From assembly GCF_900111275.1 (NCBI RefSeq), contig NZ_FOGR01000004.1:372001-436000 (forward strand): 64,000 nucleotides of DNA. The letters run 5' to 3'. The translations under genes and the position numbers were made by a program. Below the pieces are notes generated by a model. That model was not told the origin of the DNA, searched no databases, and worked only from the letters and a program-made list of their open reading frames with translations. Below, piece by piece: positions 26,020 through 34,543 of this stretch (positions are counted from its first letter, which is position 1; every line of letters begins with the position of its first letter). The stretch is from Rhizobium sp. NFR03 (GTDB lineage: Bacteria; Pseudomonadota; Alphaproteobacteria; Rhizobiales; Rhizobiaceae).

Positions 26020-26779
26020 GGCCCTCCAGAAAGTGGATGGGGTGAATCGTGACGGAGGTCCGGTTTAAAAAGATGACGGAATAGGCAGGCGGCTCGAAGC
26101 TGATCGCAAAGCCTCCCCCGTCAAAGGTCGCGGCCGACTGGTGGCTGGTGCCGGGAAGGGTCGAGAACGGAATGCCGTGCCAGAGGCCGGAAACCTGACG
26201 ATGAACATGGCCGGCAAAGATATATCGGACATTTCCGTGCCGGCGCAGCACCGCGAGAAGGTCCTCGCTCGCCGTCAGCCGACTGGAATCGAGCGACGGG
26301 ATATGGATGTCGAAGGGGGGATGATGCAGGAACAGGAAGACCGGCTGTCCGTCTGCCTCCGAGAGCCGGGCGTCGAGCCAGGCAAGACGCTCCAGACAGA
26401 GATGGCCCTCGACGCACCCCTGCTCGAGCGTATCCAGCGTGACGACAAGACCTTCGGCGGTGGACGTGACGCTTTGCAGGAAGCGGCCCTTGTCAAAGGC
26501 ATCCGGGAAGATCGTCCGGAAGTTGGCACGATCGTCGTGGTTGCCAAGCATGAGCCGCACGGGAGCCCGAACATCGGCGAGCCGCTCCGCCAGCGCCCTG
26601 TACGCGGCCACGTCGCCTTGCTCGCTGAGGTCCCCGCTGACGACGATGAGATCTGCGTCGTCATGGTGCCGATCGACATGCCGCAGACATGCATCGAGGT
26701 TCCCATGCGGATCGAGGCCATGAAGCAACGTGCCGGGATATGGCAGGTGCGGATCGGTGATGTGGATCAGCTTGATCAT
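26012..26779 (-). CDS. Metallophosphoesterase, GpdQ/CpdA-like cyclic-nucleotide or glycerophosphodiester phosphodiesterase
   Basis: 255 residues with the complete calcineurin-like metal site: DPH in HITDPHLPYPG, GD in VVSGDLSEQGD, GNHD in LMLGNHDDRANF, HH in FLHHPPFDIH and GHVH in FAGHVHRQVSG. The spacing follows GpdQ, which cleaves glycerophosphodiesters, and CpdA, which cleaves cAMP. It is the last gene of the PotABCD-like operon, 12 bases after the LacI gene, so it probably processes the imported solute; a glycerophosphodiester is the simplest guess. There is no signal peptide, so it acts in the cytoplasm. Confidence 0.87.
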   Translation of the reverse strand: MIKLIHITDPHLPYPGTLLHGLDPHGNLDACLRHVDRHHDDADLIVVSGDLSEQGDVAAYRALAERLADVRAPVRLMLGNHDDRANFRTIFPDAFDKGRFLQSVTSTAEGLVVTLDTLEQGCVEGHLCLERLAWLDARLSEADGQPVFLFLHHPPFDIHIPSLDSSRLTASEDLLAVLRRHGNVRYIFAGHVHRQVSGLWHGIPFSTLPGTSHQSAATFDGGGFAISFEPPAYSVIFLNRTSVTIHPIHFLEGLN

Positions 26780-26791
26780 GACGGAACGAGA

Positions 26792-27859
26792 TCACGCATG
26801 GGGTTTGTGGGAGACGATGATGTCTGCGGGAAACGGCTGATGCGGGACGAAACTGGTGCGAACGACAAGGGGGGCGGCGATCCGGACCCGCGCCGGCGGG
26901 CGATGGGGCTCGGCCTGGCGACGATCGAGAAGGGCAACCGCGTTGTCGGCCATCTCGATCGGGTCCTGACGGAAAGTGGTCAGGCCATAGCTCAGCCATC
27001 CGGCCTCCGGCAGATCATCAAAGCCGATAACGGACAAGTCGTGCGGCACCTGAAGCCCCGCCTCACACCGGGCGTGGTCGATCACGCCGAGCGCCATGAG
27101 GTCATTGATGCAGAAGATGCCCTGCGGTCGCTCCGGCCCGCTCATGAGCTGCCGGCCTGCGTCGCGCCCGCCTCCATAGTCTGACTCGCCCCCACGCACC
27201 GCCAGAACCTGCACGCCGAGCCTCTGCGCCTCGTCGCGAAACGCGTCTTCGCGCTCGATGACGCTGGACGTTGCCGAACGTGAGCCGGCGAGACCAAGAC
27301 GGGTGAACCCTCGCGCCGCAAAGAGCGACGCCGCCTGCCGCGCCGGCGATATGTTGTCGATCTCGACATGATCCGCATCCGGTTCCGAGCGGCCGATGAC
27401 CACCAGCGGCTGGCCGTTCCGGCGCGCGAGATCGACGAAAGACGCGGGCGGGGAGCCCGAAAGAATGATCGTCGCCTCCGCCCTATGCCCGAACAGAGCC
27501 CGCTGGGCCGCCAGCAGCTCGTCCGGGGTCTGGCCGGTGTTGATCATCAGGGGAATACTGCCGCGCGCAATCAGCGCCTTGGTCAAAGCGGCTGCGAGAT
27601 GCGTACGGAAGCCAAGCTCCGGCTTGGTTGCGACCAGGCCGACAAGCCGACTCTTGTTGGCGAGAAGGCCGCGGGCGAGGTCGTTGACCTGATAGCCGAG
27701 CGTTTCTGCCGCTGCCATCACCTTACGCCGTGTGTCGTCCGCAATGCTCGCTCCGGGCGTGAAGGCACGCGACACGGCCGATCGGGACACGCCGGCGACC
27801 CTCGCCACATCCTGGGCACTGACGAAGTCTTGCGCCTGCGAAGGCCTGGCTCGTCTCAT
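26792..27859 (-). CDS. LacI family transcriptional regulator in the PotABCD-like operon
   Basis: 355 residues with an N-terminal helix-turn-helix (SAQDVARVAGVSRSAVSRAFTPGASIADDTRRKV), hinge helix at NDLARGLLANKSRLVG and a ligand-binding core. It is encoded inside the transport operon, three bases after the second permease, so it is expressed with its likely targets. A 14-bp palindrome at the head of the operon (31971-31984) is a candidate binding site. The effector is presumably the transported solute or its cleavage product. Confidence 0.9.
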   Translation of the reverse strand: MRRARPSQAQDFVSAQDVARVAGVSRSAVSRAFTPGASIADDTRRKVMAAAETLGYQVNDLARGLLANKSRLVGLVATKPELGFRTHLAAALTKALIARGSIPLMINTGQTPDELLAAQRALFGHRAEATIILSGSPPASFVDLARRNGQPLVVIGRSEPDADHVEIDNISPARQAASLFAARGFTRLGLAGSRSATSSVIEREDAFRDEAQRLGVQVLAVRGGESDYGGGRDAGRQLMSGPERPQGIFCINDLMALGVIDHARCEAGLQVPHDLSVIGFDDLPEAGWLSYGLTTFRQDPIEMADNAVALLDRRQAEPHRPPARVRIAAPLVVRTSFVPHQPFPADIIVSHKPHA

Positions 27860-27862
27860 CGA

Positions 27863-28717
27863 TCAGTGCCCTACCTTCGACAGGACGTCGGACTTCAGGA
27901 AGCGCTCGACCACCAGCATGAAGCCGATTGAGGGGACGAGCAGCACCAGAGCGGTGATGGAAGCGATCTGGTAATTGCCACCGCCGCTTGCGGTATAGAG
28001 CAGCAAGGGCAGCATGTTGATGTCGGGCGCGCCGACGAAGTAGCTGCCGGTGAATTCGTCAAGAGATTCCAGAAAGACGAAGATCGCGCTCGCCATCAGG
28101 CCCGGCATGGCGAGCGGCAGGGTGATGTCGCGAAATGTGCGGAGTGCCGATGCGCCGACCGAACGAGCAGCCTGCTCCAGCTCTGCGTCAACGGCGGAAA
28201 ACGCGGCCGTGGCGATCCAGACGGCAAACACCAGCCCGTGTGTCATATGGACGAGCACGACGCCGAGAATGGTCCCGTTGAGACCCAGCTGGTAGAAGAC
28301 GCGGGCGATGTTGACATAGACCGGCAGGTTCGGAAAGGCCTGCGGTAGCAGAAAGGCGATGAGGATCAACCCGCGAAACGGAAGCTTCAGTCGGGCAAGC
28401 GCGAAGCCCGCGGGAATGGCCAGCGCCAGCGCAAGCACCACGGTAAGCACGGCCACCAGCACGCTGTTTCCCAGCGCTTCCATGGCATTGCCGCGCGGCG
28501 AGAACACCCGGGCCCAAAAACTGAAGCCGTAGCTGATCGGCAGGGTATTGGGGAAATACCAGCGCTCGGCCACCGTCCAGAGCACGAGATTGGTTAGCGG
28601 ACCGAAAATGACGAAGGCGAGGAGACCGAGCAGGAGCCCGCGCGGCACCCACCAGAGATGGCTCAACCGAAGAGAGGCTTGCAAGGAGGCCGGCAGGCCG
28701 TTGAACGTGATGCTCAC
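27863..28717 (-). CDS. ABC transporter permease, PotC/AfuB-like
   Basis: 284 residues with six spans and the EAA loop ELEQAARSVGASALRTFRDITLPLAMPGLM. The pattern (LILIAFLLPQAFPNLPVYVNIARVFYQLG) is that of the spermidine/putrescine, iron and phosphonate-type importers. The ATG overlaps the stop of the partner permease as ATGA. It forms the channel with the 28714-29535 product. Confidence 0.9.
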   Translation of the reverse strand: MSITFNGLPASLQASLRLSHLWWVPRGLLLGLLAFVIFGPLTNLVLWTVAERWYFPNTLPISYGFSFWARVFSPRGNAMEALGNSVLVAVLTVVLALALAIPAGFALARLKLPFRGLILIAFLLPQAFPNLPVYVNIARVFYQLGLNGTILGVVLVHMTHGLVFAVWIATAAFSAVDAELEQAARSVGASALRTFRDITLPLAMPGLMASAIFVFLESLDEFTGSYFVGAPDINMLPLLLYTASGGGNYQIASITALVLLVPSIGFMLVVERFLKSDVLSKVGH

Positions 28718-29535
28718 AGGCTTTTCCTCACGCCATGACGCAGATAGATCCAGGCGACGACCGATGTGATGGCCAGCGAGACCAGGCCGAGCGCGTTCGC
28801 GACACCGTAATCGCCATAGGCGTTGATGCGGAAGGCGATATCCGTCGTCAGCATGGTCGGCGATTGGGCGTTGATCATCAGCGGTACCGAGAGCACCGAC
28901 ATCATCGTGACGAAGGAGAGGATCAGCCCGACCAGGAGCGTGGTCGCAACCTGCGGCACGACGATTTCGAACAGGATCCGCAGCCGCGAGGCGCCGAGAT
29001 TGCGCGCGGCTTCCATGGTCGAGCGATCAAGGGATGCCATGGCGCCGGCAAGCAGCAGCGTGACGAACGGCGTCTGCTTCCAGACGAAGGCGATGACGAT
29101 GCCGCGCCAGTCGAGATAGCTTTCAGCCTCGAGCGGCGTGACAGCCCCCAGACTGATGAGCACGTTGTTGAAGAGGCCGTTCTTGGCAAGAAAGGTGCGC
29201 AGGACCTGCCCGGTGACGATGAAGGGGATGAACATCGGCCAGCGATAGAGCCAGCGAAGGATCGCCACTGTCCGCGGGTTTTCGCCAAGCGTCAGATATC
29301 CCGCAATGGCGACGGAGAAGATCCCGATCAGGGCGGTCGACAGGCTGACGATCACCACCGTGAAGATGGCGTCCTGGGTGTAGAGTTCGGAGGCCTTCAC
29401 GAAATTCCCCAGCCCGAAGCCGTCCCCGACTTCGAAGGCGCCGATCACCGAGGCAGCCAGCGGCACGACGAAGAGCAGCAGGATGACGCAGAGCGCCGGC
29501 GCGACGAGGATGAGGCTCAGAGGTCGGTTCGACAT
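28714..29535 (-). CDS. ABC transporter permease, PotB-like
   Basis: About 273 residues with six spans and the EAA loop STMEAARNLGASRLRILFEIVVPQVATTLL. The ATG at 29535 is chosen; in-frame GTG and TTG codons lie 6-9 bases further upstream, and none has a strong ribosome binding site. It lies just downstream of a strong terminator that separates it from the binding-protein gene, so its expression should depend on read-through. Confidence 0.88.
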   Translation of the reverse strand: MSNRPLSLILVAPALCVILLLFVVPLAASVIGAFEVGDGFGLGNFVKASELYTQDAIFTVVIVSLSTALIGIFSVAIAGYLTLGENPRTVAILRWLYRWPMFIPFIVTGQVLRTFLAKNGLFNNVLISLGAVTPLEAESYLDWRGIVIAFVWKQTPFVTLLLAGAMASLDRSTMEAARNLGASRLRILFEIVVPQVATTLLVGLILSFVTMMSVLSVPLMINAQSPTMLTTDIAFRINAYGDYGVANALGLVSLAITSVVAWIYLRHGVRKSL

Positions 29536-29579
29536 GGACACCAAGGCTGAATGGACGCGGATAGCGTAGAGATGGGATG

Positions 29580-29607
29580 AAAAAGGAGCCGGCGGCTGGC
29601 CGGCTCC
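29580..29607 (-). terminator. Rho-independent terminator/attenuator between binding-protein and permease genes
   Basis: On the minus strand GGAGCCGGC and GCCGGCTCC (29599-29607 and 29585-29593) form a perfect nine-base-pair stem with a five-base loop, followed by TTTTT. It sits 31 bases after the stop of the binding-protein gene and 45 bases before the permease start. As the downstream genes need the same transcript, it likely works as a partial terminator. Confidence 0.85.
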
Positions 29608-29638
29608 TGTCGGTCATGGTGCTGGAGACGCCGCAGGA

Positions 29639-30775
29639 TCAGTTGCTGACCTGCTTCTCGTAGGCTTCCAGAATAGCGTTGTTGTATGGCGCGATTGGGA
29701 AAGGCTTGCCCTTGGTGGCGATATCCTCGGGCGAAATGTCGGTGAAGAGCTTGGCCCAGGTCTTCTGGTCGAGTTCCGCCTGGACATATTTCGCGTCGAT
29801 GCCCGGATACCAGTTGAAGCGCGTAACGATACCTTCGGCCTGAACCTTGGGGCTGGTCGCGAGCTGGACGAACTTTTCGGCCAACGCGACGTTGGCGCTC
29901 TTGGCCGGGATGACGTAGTGCATCGGCTGGCCGGGCATGCCGGGGCTCGGCAGCACAAGCTTGAAGTCCGGAGGCAGTTGGCCGTTGGCCTGCCACGAGT
30001 AGAACATGTCTACCCAAACCGGACCCATGGCGATTTCGCCGCGGCTGAGCAAGTCCAGCGTGCCGGCATTGCCGGGCGTCAGCGTCGCATTCTTGGTGAA
30101 GTCCTTGAGGCTGGCCAGTGCCGGTCCCCACTTCTGCGTTTCGCTCTCCTCGAACGGACCCGTCATCAAGTTCTTCGCGTCGCCGTTCCCGAAGGCATAG
30201 ATCCAGCCCATGACGAAGCTGACACCGGAAGCACCGCCCTTGATGCCGTTATACCCGAACATCTTTGGATGTTCCTTGGCCCAGGCCACGATCTCGGGAT
30301 AGCTCTTCGGCGGGTTTGCGACGAGCGCCGGATTGTAGGCGAGCGCTGCCTGGCTGTTGTACATGGGCATGACATAGCCACTGACATTGCTGCCAAGCGC
30401 CATGTCGGCATTGGCGCGGGTGACGAGCGCCCCCGTATCGATCTTGGAGCGGTAGGATTCGAGGTAGCCAGCCTTGACCATGGGGCCGGTGAACTTCTCA
30501 TGCACGACGGCGACATCGGCATCCCAGGTGGGCGAGCCCGCCTTCGACTGTGCCTCGAAGCGCTCGACGATCTTCTGCGAGCCGGCGTCGCCAGGACCGG
30601 TGCCAACCACCCGCACCGTATTGCCGGGGTTCTGCTGTTCAAAGAGCGGCCCGAGATATTCGTTCACATAGTCGACCATGTTCTGGTCGCCGGCGGTCAT
30701 GACGGTCAGCTCTGCGGCTGAGGCCGATGGTGCTGCCAAGCCGACAAGCAAGGCGGCCTTGAGGATGGTTTTCAT
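29639..30775 (-). CDS. ABC transporter substrate-binding protein, PotD/iron-type (family 1)
   Basis: 378 residues with a signal peptide (MKTILKAALLVGLAAPSASA, cleavage before AELTVMTAGDQN). The body shows the extracellular binding protein pattern (WDADVAVVHEKFTGPMVKAGYLE, GYVMPMYNSQAALAYNP, FVQLATSPKVQAEGIVTRFNWYPG). It groups with PotD-, iron- and 2-aminoethylphosphonate-type receptors. It follows the ATPase gene by 24 bases and is followed by a terminator hairpin, fitting high expression. The solute is unknown; a glycerophosphodiester or phosphonate-type compound fits the operon. Confidence 0.88.
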   Translation of the reverse strand: MKTILKAALLVGLAAPSASAAELTVMTAGDQNMVDYVNEYLGPLFEQQNPGNTVRVVGTGPGDAGSQKIVERFEAQSKAGSPTWDADVAVVHEKFTGPMVKAGYLESYRSKIDTGALVTRANADMALGSNVSGYVMPMYNSQAALAYNPALVANPPKSYPEIVAWAKEHPKMFGYNGIKGGASGVSFVMGWIYAFGNGDAKNLMTGPFEESETQKWGPALASLKDFTKNATLTPGNAGTLDLLSRGEIAMGPVWVDMFYSWQANGQLPPDFKLVLPSPGMPGQPMHYVIPAKSANVALAEKFVQLATSPKVQAEGIVTRFNWYPGIDAKYVQAELDQKTWAKLFTDISPEDIATKGKPFPIAPYNNAILEAYEKQVSN

Positions 30776-30799
30776 GGAAATGCTCCGGTGAAGGGTCGG

Positions 30800-31957
30800 T
30801 TAAAAAGGTGATGCTTCCAGCACGCGGGCCTCGTCGGGCACCGGCACGGGATGAGGTTGCGCGGGCGGAGGCGATCCGGCCGGGGCGTCGAACAGAAAGA
30901 GATGGTCGGGCGCAATGGTGATGCGGACGGCGGTGCCGGGCGGGACCGCGCGCGGTGCGTCGACCTGGATCATCTCGGTCCCGATGCGCACGGTGTGGCG
31001 CCAAAGCCCGCCGGGATAGCTGACATCGACGACATCGCCGGAGAGCACGAGACCCTCGCCTTGATGAGCCCCGCCGGGAGACATTTCCGCGATCGTTGCG
31101 GCCTCGGCCCGGAAGCGCGCCTCGATCTGCCCCCCCGACAGGACGCGCCCAAGCCGCGGCACGCGGCAGGCGGCATTCGACGCACCTGCGGCGATCGCAA
31201 TCACGTCACCGTCCTCGCCGCCGGAAAGGATCAGCCGATTCTCCGCCCCCATGAAGGCGGCGACGAAACCCGTCTGCGGGTGATTGTAGACGGTTTCGGG
31301 CCGACCCTCCTGCGCGATACGTCCCGCATTGAGGATGACAATACGGTCCGCCATGACCATCGCCTCCTCCCGGTCGTGCGTGACATGCACCGTGGTGATG
31401 CCGAGCTTCTGCTGCAGAGCGCGGATCTCGTGGCGCACCTGAAGGCGGATCCGCGCATCCAGGTTCGACATCGGCTCGTCGAGAAGCAGGATTTCCGGGT
31501 TGATGGCCAGTGCGCGACCGAGCGCTACGCGCTGACGCTGCCCGCCGGAAAGCTCGGCAGGCTTGCGGTGCGACAGGCCCGTCAGTCCGAGCAGGCGTTC
31601 CGTCTCCGCGACGGTGATGGCAATATCACGGGCCGGGACGCGGCGCAGCTTCAGACCGTAGCCGATATTCTGCGCCACCGTCATATGGGGCCAGAGCGCA
31701 TATGACTGGAAAACCAATGCCATGCCCCGCTTGTCGGGTGGCAGCGTCGTCACATTGCGCGAGCCGATGCGGATTGCGCCGGACACGGGCATGGCAAAGC
31801 CGGCGATCGTGCGCAAGAGCGTGGTCTTGCCGCAGCCGGAGGAACCGAGAAGAGCGATGAACTCGCCCTTGGCGATATCCAGATCGATGCCGTCGAGAAC
31901 ACGGTTCTTTCCATAGCTGACGCTGATGGTATCGATCTGTAGAAATGGTTGCGGCAC
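30800..31957 (-). CDS. ABC transporter ATP-binding protein, PotA-like
   Basis: About 385 residues: ATPase domain with Walker A GSSGCGKTT, Q-loop LVFQSYALWPHMTV, signature LSGGQRQR, Walker B ILLLDEPMSNLDARI and switch VTHDREEAMV, then a C-terminal TOBE domain (RITIAPDHLFLF). The GTG at 31957 is preferred because AGGGA lies nine bases upstream; an in-frame GTG at 31975 has no such site and lies inside a palindrome. It is the first gene of the six-gene operon ATPase, binding protein, two permeases, LacI regulator, phosphodiesterase. Confidence 0.88.
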   Translation of the reverse strand: MPQPFLQIDTISVSYGKNRVLDGIDLDIAKGEFIALLGSSGCGKTTLLRTIAGFAMPVSGAIRIGSRNVTTLPPDKRGMALVFQSYALWPHMTVAQNIGYGLKLRRVPARDIAITVAETERLLGLTGLSHRKPAELSGGQRQRVALGRALAINPEILLLDEPMSNLDARIRLQVRHEIRALQQKLGITTVHVTHDREEAMVMADRIVILNAGRIAQEGRPETVYNHPQTGFVAAFMGAENRLILSGGEDGDVIAIAAGASNAACRVPRLGRVLSGGQIEARFRAEAATIAEMSPGGAHQGEGLVLSGDVVDVSYPGGLWRHTVRIGTEMIQVDAPRAVPPGTAVRITIAPDHLFLFDAPAGSPPPAQPHPVPVPDEARVLEASPF

Positions 31958-31970
31958 TGTTCTGGTTCCC

Positions 31971-31984
31971 TGCACAGCTGTGCA
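31971..31984. promoter_or_regulatory. Candidate LacI-type operator at the head of the PotABCD-like operon
   Basis: TGCACAGCTGTGCA is an exact 14-bp palindrome 14 bases upstream of the preferred GTG start of the ATPase gene. The operon contains its own LacI regulator, so an operator near this position is expected. The assignment rests on symmetry and location. Confidence 0.45.
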
Positions 31985-32022
31985 CGATAGGGTCGTTCCA
32001 TAACACTTTGATGACGCTTATC

Positions 32023-32054
32023 GTGCATCCAGGGCAGCCTTGCCCCGGATGCAC
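32023..32054 (-). other. Stem-loop after the crystallin-like gene
   Basis: GTGCATCC (32023-32030) pairs with GGATGCAC (32047-32054) and an inner GGG/CCC extends the stem. It begins nine bases after the stop of the gene at 32063-33583. There is no T-run on the minus strand, so it is a terminator-like or mRNA-end hairpin rather than a textbook terminator. Confidence 0.55.
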
Positions 32055-32062
32055 AGCGTCGT

Positions 32063-33583
32063 TCAGTTTCCGACGTAGACGAACCGAACGGAGGACGTTT
32101 TATCGTTGAAGCCGGCAGCATTCAGGTTTTGCTCACCGGTTCCGGTGAATTCCTTGTAGCGATCGCGGAAGCCGTCATCGTCATAGAGCCTGACGCGCCA
32201 GCCGGCAGGAATGCACCAGCGCACGGCTGACGTCTTGTCGCCGAAGCCCTCGACATTCTTCAGGTTGTTGTAGGCGCGGAGCGCGTAGTCGGCATAATCG
32301 ATCATCAGCCCGCGATCGCTGAAGTCGGAATCGTCGTACAGCTCGACCCAGGCGTCATTGATGTCCGTCAGGCATTTCTGCTGCGACACCGGGAAGATCG
32401 AGCGAAACTCCATCATCTTCACGCTGTTGCCAGGCCCGCTATTGTCGTGCTCGGAGGCGTAGACGAGCAGTTGGCCCGTGGCATCGACAAAGACGCCGGC
32501 GGCAGCATCCATGTTGCACTGCGTCGTCGCGGCCGTCCCGTAGTTCGGAGAAGGGTAGCCGCAATAGAGATGCCTCTTGGCAACCTTGGTCAGCCCGATC
32601 TGGCCATTCGTGTCGGTGACGCGGAAGAGGTCGAGCCAATCTTCTCCAATGCCGACGACGACGGAGGTGTTCATGTGCGTGCCGGCGAGAAAGAGACTGC
32701 CGTCGCACTGGGTGATGAAGTGCAGCGACTGGTAATCTCCGAACTCGCTGTCGCCGATGGTCGTCTGCAAAGCGCTTTCGTTCCAGGTGCCGACCAGGGA
32801 GAATGTCGCTCCCGACTGCGTGAGATCGCCGGAGGTCGAACGGTAAAATTCGAGCGTATTGGCCGCATTGCGGGCCGTCGCCGCGAGGAAGCTGCCATCG
32901 CCGAGCTGCGTCAGCGACACCGAGCCGGCTTCCGCCGTCTGGGTGGTGATATGCAGGGGAAGAAGGGTCACATTGGCGAGGTCCGTCATATCATAGAACA
33001 GGACCTGACCCGGACCGCCGCTCAGCGACCCATCAAGCGCGACGGCAAGGATATTGCCGCTCGTTTGCAGGCCGCCCGAATGAGCATAGGCCGAGAGATA
33101 GGCCGGCATCGGCTGATCGCCGAGCATTTGCGCATTCCTTGGTGCGGTTGCGGGATAGGAACTGGTGGAAAGCCGGTTCGAGCGCCACCGCTCGGCCGCT
33201 GCGCGCGGCTCCGTCATGCGCACCAGCGAAAAGGGGACGGTTCCCCGGCCATTGTCGGATCGGGAGATGACGAGATAGTTCTCGCCATTGCCCGACAGAC
33301 GCTGCAGCCCTTGCCAGTGATAGGAGGAGGCAGCGTTCCCGACGGGGTCTCCGACGACGCTGAACCCCATGGGGTCGCCATGATCCCGCAAGGTATTGAC
33401 GGCGTCGGCGACGTTGGCAATGCAACGGTTGACGGATGGCGATGTCCCGGTGTTTACCGCGCCTGTCGTCAAGGGAGACGCAACGGCTGGTAGCGAAAAC
33501 GCCAGGAGCTGCGCGAGGGCCGCTGGAATGCACAGCAGTGCAACATTGGAAAGACGTCGTGTTACCATTAGGAGCGGCCTCAT
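32063..33583 (-). CDS. Secreted protein with C-terminal beta/gamma-crystallin-like repeats
   Basis: 506 residues with a signal peptide (cleavage near AVAS). The first 390 residues are rich in beta-strand-like, Gly/Asp/Ser segments with repeated patterns such as NGENYLVISRSDN and LGDGSFLAATARN, suggesting a beta-propeller-like domain, unrecognised by me. The last 100 residues hold two crystallin-type Greek-key motifs: VELYDDSDFSDRG...GFGDKTSAVRW and VRLYDDDGFRDRYKEF...GFNDKTSSVRF. Such modules usually bind calcium and stabilise extracellular proteins. An ATG at 33568 with GAGG upstream is an alternative start. It is monocistronic with a stem-loop at its end. Confidence 0.8.
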   Translation of the reverse strand: MRPLLMVTRRLSNVALLCIPAALAQLLAFSLPAVASPLTTGAVNTGTSPSVNRCIANVADAVNTLRDHGDPMGFSVVGDPVGNAASSYHWQGLQRLSGNGENYLVISRSDNGRGTVPFSLVRMTEPRAAAERWRSNRLSTSSYPATAPRNAQMLGDQPMPAYLSAYAHSGGLQTSGNILAVALDGSLSGGPGQVLFYDMTDLANVTLLPLHITTQTAEAGSVSLTQLGDGSFLAATARNAANTLEFYRSTSGDLTQSGATFSLVGTWNESALQTTIGDSEFGDYQSLHFITQCDGSLFLAGTHMNTSVVVGIGEDWLDLFRVTDTNGQIGLTKVAKRHLYCGYPSPNYGTAATTQCNMDAAAGVFVDATGQLLVYASEHDNSGPGNSVKMMEFRSIFPVSQQKCLTDINDAWVELYDDSDFSDRGLMIDYADYALRAYNNLKNVEGFGDKTSAVRWCIPAGWRVRLYDDDGFRDRYKEFTGTGEQNLNAAGFNDKTSSVRFVYVGN

Positions 33584-33775
33584 CAGTGGGTGTGAGTTCC
33601 CCGCAGGTTACGCGTCGATCATGACATCCGAGCTACAAAGGTGTGGCCAGACGTATGGTCCCTCCATAAAGGCCAACAGCAAGGGGACCCTTCAATGCCA
33701 CGATCTGCCGTCGGCCGCAGCGCCGCCATATGGCGGGAGAACAGCGCCGAATGTCCCGTGAAACCGCCCGCAACT

Positions 33776-33806
33776 GTGAAACAGCTTCCAAGCTTGCCCC
33801 CTTTCG
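33776..33806. repeat. Intergenic repeat, copy A (partner at 36400)
   Basis: A 31-base stretch contains GCTTCCAAGCTTG and matches the copy at 36400-36429 at about 27 positions. It lies in the 345-base gap between the two secreted-protein gene groups (33584-33928), in which I see no gene. The flanking CCCC...GGGG could form a short hairpin. Confidence 0.5.
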
Positions 33807-33928
33807 GCGCGGAGGGGTGATCCCAAACGCTAGGAGTAAAATGCTGATGTATTTTGATCTTCCCTGTCCCGCTGGGTCAGCCAGCGGCGCTCGTAGCGGG
33901 GTCAAGTGCCTCGCCGAAACACATGATC

Positions 33929-34543
33929 TCAGCGACCAAGGTCGTAGGTCACGGTGACGATCACCTGGGGGCGGTCGCGACGTGAACCCGGCTCATCGGC
34001 ACGGCTGAGGACCAGTGCCAGCTTTGGCTCCTTGCGCAGTCGGAAGAAGGTCGAGACCATACCGCCTTGGCGCTCCTCGCCGATGCGCTCCCAGCGATCG
34101 GAGACGTCCGGTGAGGCGGCCACCGCTTCGGCCGCCGGCTGGAAATCGACCCCGCCGCCGCCCGTGATGTGGCACATCGGAATATCGCGCGAGACCACCA
34201 GCGCGTAACCCTCGTTGGGTCCGGCATTGATCCGCCAGTAGCGGTTGCCGCGCCGGAATGGCTCGGGTGGCAGGAGCGGCTCGGGCAGGCTCTCGGTCTC
34301 GAACACCGCGCCGCCAAGATCGATGGCCGCGAGGAAGCGCGCCGGATCGTTCAGCCAGCTTGACGGATCGAGGACCCAAATCTCGCAGCCGCGCAGTGCG
34401 CCTTCCAGACCGCTGCGCAACGGATCTGCGACAGGCCCATCCTGCGCCGATGCGGATCCGGAGATGACAAGCAGCATCGTGGATGCGAGCAGCAGGCGGG
34501 ACAAACGGTCCATGTATTTGCAGCACCGCAAGCGCAGCATCAT
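33929..34543 (-). CDS. Secreted hypothetical protein (about 204 aa)
   Basis: Unrecognised. The second gene of a two-gene unit: its ATG overlaps the preceding stop (ATGA) with GGAG upstream. An N-terminal signal (LSRLLLASTMLLVISGSASA-QDG) is preceded by a short Arg/Cys-rich stretch. The mature part is about 170 residues, mixed alpha/beta, with FRRGNRYWRINAGPNEGYALVVSRD and a C-terminal strand PQVIVTVTYDLGR. It is likely periplasmic or exported and works with the product of the upstream gene. An upstream open extension of the frame is a shadow. Confidence 0.65.
   Translation of the reverse strand: MMLRLRCCKYMDRLSRLLLASTMLLVISGSASAQDGPVADPLRSGLEGALRGCEIWVLDPSSWLNDPARFLAAIDLGGAVFETESLPEPLLPPEPFRRGNRYWRINAGPNEGYALVVSRDIPMCHITGGGGVDFQPAAEAVAASPDVSDRWERIGEERQGGMVSTFFRLRKEPKLALVLSRADEPGSRRDRPQVIVTVTYDLGR

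Noticed and set aside
33767-33780. CCCGCAACTGTGAA resembles the core of a cobalamin riboswitch
   Set aside because: The other conserved boxes are missing or poor, and neighbouring genes have no link to cobalamin; the base run belongs to the intergenic repeat region.
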